A stretch of 64,000 bases of DNA, from assembly GCF_040126055.1 (NCBI RefSeq), contig NZ_CP143541.1, forward strand, positions 3,286,001 through 3,350,000, given 5' to 3'. Numbering within the stretch: the first letter of the stretch is position 1; every line of letters begins with the position of its first letter. The translations under genes were made by a program, and so were the position numbers. This DNA comes from Pseudalkalibacillus sp. SCS-8 (lineage in GTDB: Bacteria > Bacillota > Bacilli > Bacillales > Fictibacillaceae). This document shows, piece by piece, positions 61,993 through 64,000 of the stretch. The notes below the pieces were generated by a model. That model did no database searches and was not told where the DNA came from. It saw nothing but the letters and a program-made list of their open reading frames with translations.

Positions 61993-62226
61993 TTAAGGTG
62001 ATTTTGACCACCTTTGCATCTTTCCAATCTCCGTCCAAACTGTAAGCTGCTGCCAATCAGATTCTCGGACGTCTTTCACTTCTTTTTCCGATTGTGGCGC
62101 GGCTTCTCTTTCTTCACATTTTGCAGTTTGTTGTTGGTCACCACATTTGGGTACCGGCTGTTCGGCGCAGGCTGTCAAGTTGATTGCTAGGATCGACATG
62201 GCCATCATAATTACGATTTTTTTCAT
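61993..62226 (-). CDS. Small lipoprotein, unknown
   Basis: A 77-residue protein with a lipoprotein signal (MKKIVIMMAMSILAINLTAC, lipobox LTAC). The mature part is acidic and includes PKCGDQQQTAKCEER with two Cys after the anchor. AGGGGGTG-like sequence precedes the ATG. Nothing else can be said of its role. Confidence 0.7.
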   Translation of the reverse strand: MKKIVIMMAMSILAINLTACAEQPVPKCGDQQQTAKCEEREAAPQSEKEVKDVRESDWQQLTVWTEIGKMQRWSKSP

Positions 62227-62422
62227 AAAAACACCCCCGTTCCAAAGACGAAATGCTTCACCGTTTGGTTACAACGGGATCTTCGTTTTGTCGAAATTTT
62301 TTATAGGACAGATTAAGAGATTCTTCCTATTTTCGGTAAAATTAGTATTTGGATATGGACGGAGTTGCTGTATAATCGTATCTAGATTCAAAAAATATCT
62401 ACTAGAGTAAGAGAGGGTCTCT

Positions 62423-63370
62423 ATGTTAAAGAAAGTAATGATTTCATTCCTGATTGTCATTGGTATCGCGGTTGTCGGGATTGCTGGTTATGGGTTTTAT
62501 TTGTACGATTCGGTCAAGGAGACAGCAAATACGATTCACGAGCCGATTGATCCTGAACGTGAAAAAACAGTTCCAAAGCCAAAAGTTGATGATAAAAAAG
62601 CCCCTGAGCCAATTTCTATCTTGTTGATGGGTGTTGATGAACGGAAAAATGATAGAGGGCGATCCGATACGATGGTCGTCATGACGGTGAATCCTGAAAA
62701 AGATTCAATGTATATGTTCAACATTCCACGAGATTCCCGTACGTTGATTGTCGGGAAAGGTTTCGATGATAAAATCAACCATGCGTATGCGTTTGGTGGT
62801 ACGAAGATGGCTGTCGAGACCGTCGAGAACTTTTTGGATATTCCAATCAACTATTATATCAAGGTAAACATGGAGTCCTTCCAGGATATCGTTGATGCTG
62901 TTGGTGGTGTCACGGTCAATAACGGCCGCGGTTTTTCCTATGATGGTTATACCTTCCCTAAAGGCGAAGTTGAGCTTGAGACTGGTAAAGAAGCGCTCGC
63001 TTTCGTTCGGATGAGAAAGGGAGATCCGAAGGGTGATCTAGGACGAAACGCACGCCAACGTGAAGTGATTAAAGGCGTCATTGAAAAAGGCGCACGAGCA
63101 TCCTCCATTACGAAATTTGATGATGTGCTCGGTGTAATCAGTGACAATGTGAAGACGAACCTGACGTTCGATGAGATGAAGGATATTCAGGCGAACTACA
63201 AAAGCGCACGTAAAAACCTGCAGACCTTTGAGGTCAGCGGACACGGTCAATATATCAACAATATCTACTATTACATTGTTTCAGACCAAGAACGTAACGA
63301 AATCAGCGACAAGCTGAAAGAGCATATGGAGCTTGAATCAAGCGTCGCTGTTGAGGATGACGCGGCTTAA
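62423..63370 (+). CDS. LytR-CpsA-Psr family wall-polymer ligase
   Basis: The 315-residue protein has a signal anchor (VMISFLIVIGIAVVGIAGYGF). The LCP domain follows: ISILLMGVDERKNDRGRSDTMVV, FNIPRDSRTLIVG, KINHAYAFGG and ALAFVRMRKGDPKGDLGRNARQREV. The arginines of RGRSDT and RDSR, and the RKGD...GRNARQ motif, bind the polyprenyl-pyrophosphate donor. Such enzymes (TagTUV) attach teichoic or capsular polymers to peptidoglycan. It may attach the polysaccharide made upstream, but no linkage can be shown. GAGAGGG precedes the ATG. Confidence 0.92.
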   Translation: MLKKVMISFLIVIGIAVVGIAGYGFYLYDSVKETANTIHEPIDPEREKTVPKPKVDDKKAPEPISILLMGVDERKNDRGRSDTMVVMTVNPEKDSMYMFNIPRDSRTLIVGKGFDDKINHAYAFGGTKMAVETVENFLDIPINYYIKVNMESFQDIVDAVGGVTVNNGRGFSYDGYTFPKGEVELETGKEALAFVRMRKGDPKGDLGRNARQREVIKGVIEKGARASSITKFDDVLGVISDNVKTNLTFDEMKDIQANYKSARKNLQTFEVSGHGQYINNIYYYIVSDQERNEISDKLKEHMELESSVAVEDDAA

Positions 63371-63378
63371 TACAAACG

Positions 63379-63408
63379 AAAAAGCCCACCATTAAGGTGG
63401 GCTTTTAT
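63379..63408. terminator. Bidirectional terminator
   Basis: AAAAGCCCACC (63380-63390) pairs with GGTGGGCTTTT (63396-63406) over a five-base loop, between convergent LCP and M23 genes. Confidence 0.92.
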
Positions 63409-63417
63409 TATCGCCAT

Positions 63418-64000
63418 CTAAAAATTGATATAATTCTCTGGATCTACAGAGTTTGATTTGCTGCTATTCCATGTTCCATCATGGATTTCAAAGTGCAGGT
63501 GTTGTCCAGTAGAACCCTCACCTGTGTTCCCCATTAAGCCTAATACATCGCCAACATTTACGGTGTCACCCACTGAAAATTTCCTTGTCCCGCTTCTCAT
63601 ATGTGCGTATAGTGTTTCGTGGACTTCCCCTTTGATACTATGTCTTACGATGATCACTTCACCATAAGAACTAGAGTAATAGGATTTACTTACTGTTCCT
63701 CCAGCTGCAGCTACCACGTTAATTGTGCCGGATCGAGCCAAGTCAATTCCATGGTGAAAGCTGCCCCATCTTGGGCCATAACGGGATGTTACGGTATAAT
63801 CACTGATTGTAAGAGGTTTACTAAAACCGGTTTCCCCATCGTAATATGTCCAATCTTCACCTTGATTCGTATAAACCTTATACCAATAGCCGATCTTATC
63901 AATAACCTTTAAATCCGTTGATTCGAACGTTGCTACACTCTCTGATAATAAAGATGCAGCTTTATAGGTTGTAAAATTATGCGGAATATGGAGCTCTCCA
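63418..64000 (-). CDS. M23 lysostaphin-type endopeptidase, C-terminal part
   Basis: The visible 194 codons run off the right edge, so the N-terminus is missing. An SH3-like or linker part (TFESTDLKVIDKIGYWYKVYT, split by TNQGEDWTYYDGETG) leads into the peptidase: YGPRWGSFHHGIDLARSG with the zinc ligands H and D, VRHSIKGEVHETLYAHM and GQHLHFEIHDGTWN (catalytic HxH). The start near 63741 seen in some readings (TTG) would remove the HHGID site, so the gene clearly extends further. It cleaves peptidoglycan cross-bridges. Confidence 0.9.
   Translation of the reverse strand, partial: GELHIPHNFTTYKAASLLSESVATFESTDLKVIDKIGYWYKVYTNQGEDWTYYDGETGFSKPLTISDYTVTSRYGPRWGSFHHGIDLARSGTINVVAAAGGTVSKSYYSSSYGEVIIVRHSIKGEVHETLYAHMRSGTRKFSVGDTVNVGDVLGLMGNTGEGSTGQHLHFEIHDGTWNSSKSNSVDPENYINF

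Noticed and set aside
1..64000. tRNA or rRNA genes
   Set aside because: Intergenic stretches were read for cloverleaf-like CCA-ended segments and rRNA landmarks; none were seen.

Overview
The window looks like a chromosomal segment of a mid-GC, spore-forming Bacillaceae member. Evidence: strong GGAGG ribosome binding sites, frequent TTG/GTG starts, SLH-domain surface proteins, a Rap-Phr cassette, a YveK/YwqD/YwqE-type exopolysaccharide control module, an LCP protein and many simple hairpin-T terminators. No rRNA, tRNA, CRISPR array or complete insertion sequence was seen.

Layout. 1-1.7 kb: an amidase (N-carbamoyl amino acid hydrolase type), the start of an APC permease running off the left edge, and an 18-residue micropeptide ahead of them. 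1.8-4.2 kb: an orphan lipoprotein and an SLH surface protein. 4.2-12 kb: one operon on the minus strand made of a ribose-type ABC importer, an MtnK-like kinase, an MtnA-like isomerase, a DeoR regulator and a class II aldolase. This set matches the 5-deoxyribose (DrdKIA) / DHAP-shunt salvage route. It has a sigma-A promoter, a large palindromic operator candidate and a cre-like site. 12.3-30.2 kb: a long AT-rich capsule/exopolysaccharide cluster (chain-length regulator, BY-kinase, PHP phosphatase, initiating sugar transferase, CapE/F/G for UDP-L-FucNAc, glycosyltransferases, Wzy, Wzx). At its distal end sit KdsD, KdsA, KdsC and a CMP-sugar synthetase, a Kdo-type pathway that is unexpected in a Gram-positive. 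galU and ugd supply UDP-glucose and UDP-glucuronate just upstream.

32.8-43.8 kb: a DUF5317-like membrane protein with an overlapping 29-residue micropeptide, a GGDEF plus HD-GYP protein, an AT-rich two-gene insert with a PD-(D/E)XK-like nuclease candidate, a lytic transglycosylase/SH3/SLH protein, a coat-like protein, a small membrane-protein operon, and an M14 carboxypeptidase with copper-amine-oxidase-like domains and an acidic repetitive tail.

43.8-51.6 kb is the most unusual part. A four-gene operon encodes a membrane TrkA-N/RyR-domain protein, a TIR protein with a degenerate NTPase-like centre, an SPFH-like protein and a membrane SH3 protein; this resembles a conflict or stress-response system. 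Next to it are a rap-phr quorum-sensing pair (candidate signal ERGVV) and, on the opposite strand, a 54-residue peptide with three ERDAIIPD repeats. 51.7-53.1 kb holds an AhpD-like gene whose reading frame is interrupted by a single UGA exactly at the second Cys of the CxxC centre. A SECIS-like hairpin follows, so this is a strong selenoprotein candidate. 53.2-64 kb: zinc-ribbon membrane proteins (TcaA/YvbJ type), PanF/YhdT, an Imm26-like protein, a CBS protein, an LCP protein and a partial M23 endopeptidase.

A family of REP-like palindromes (GTGTCAGGCACC/GGTGCCTGACAC) is scattered through the intergenic regions.
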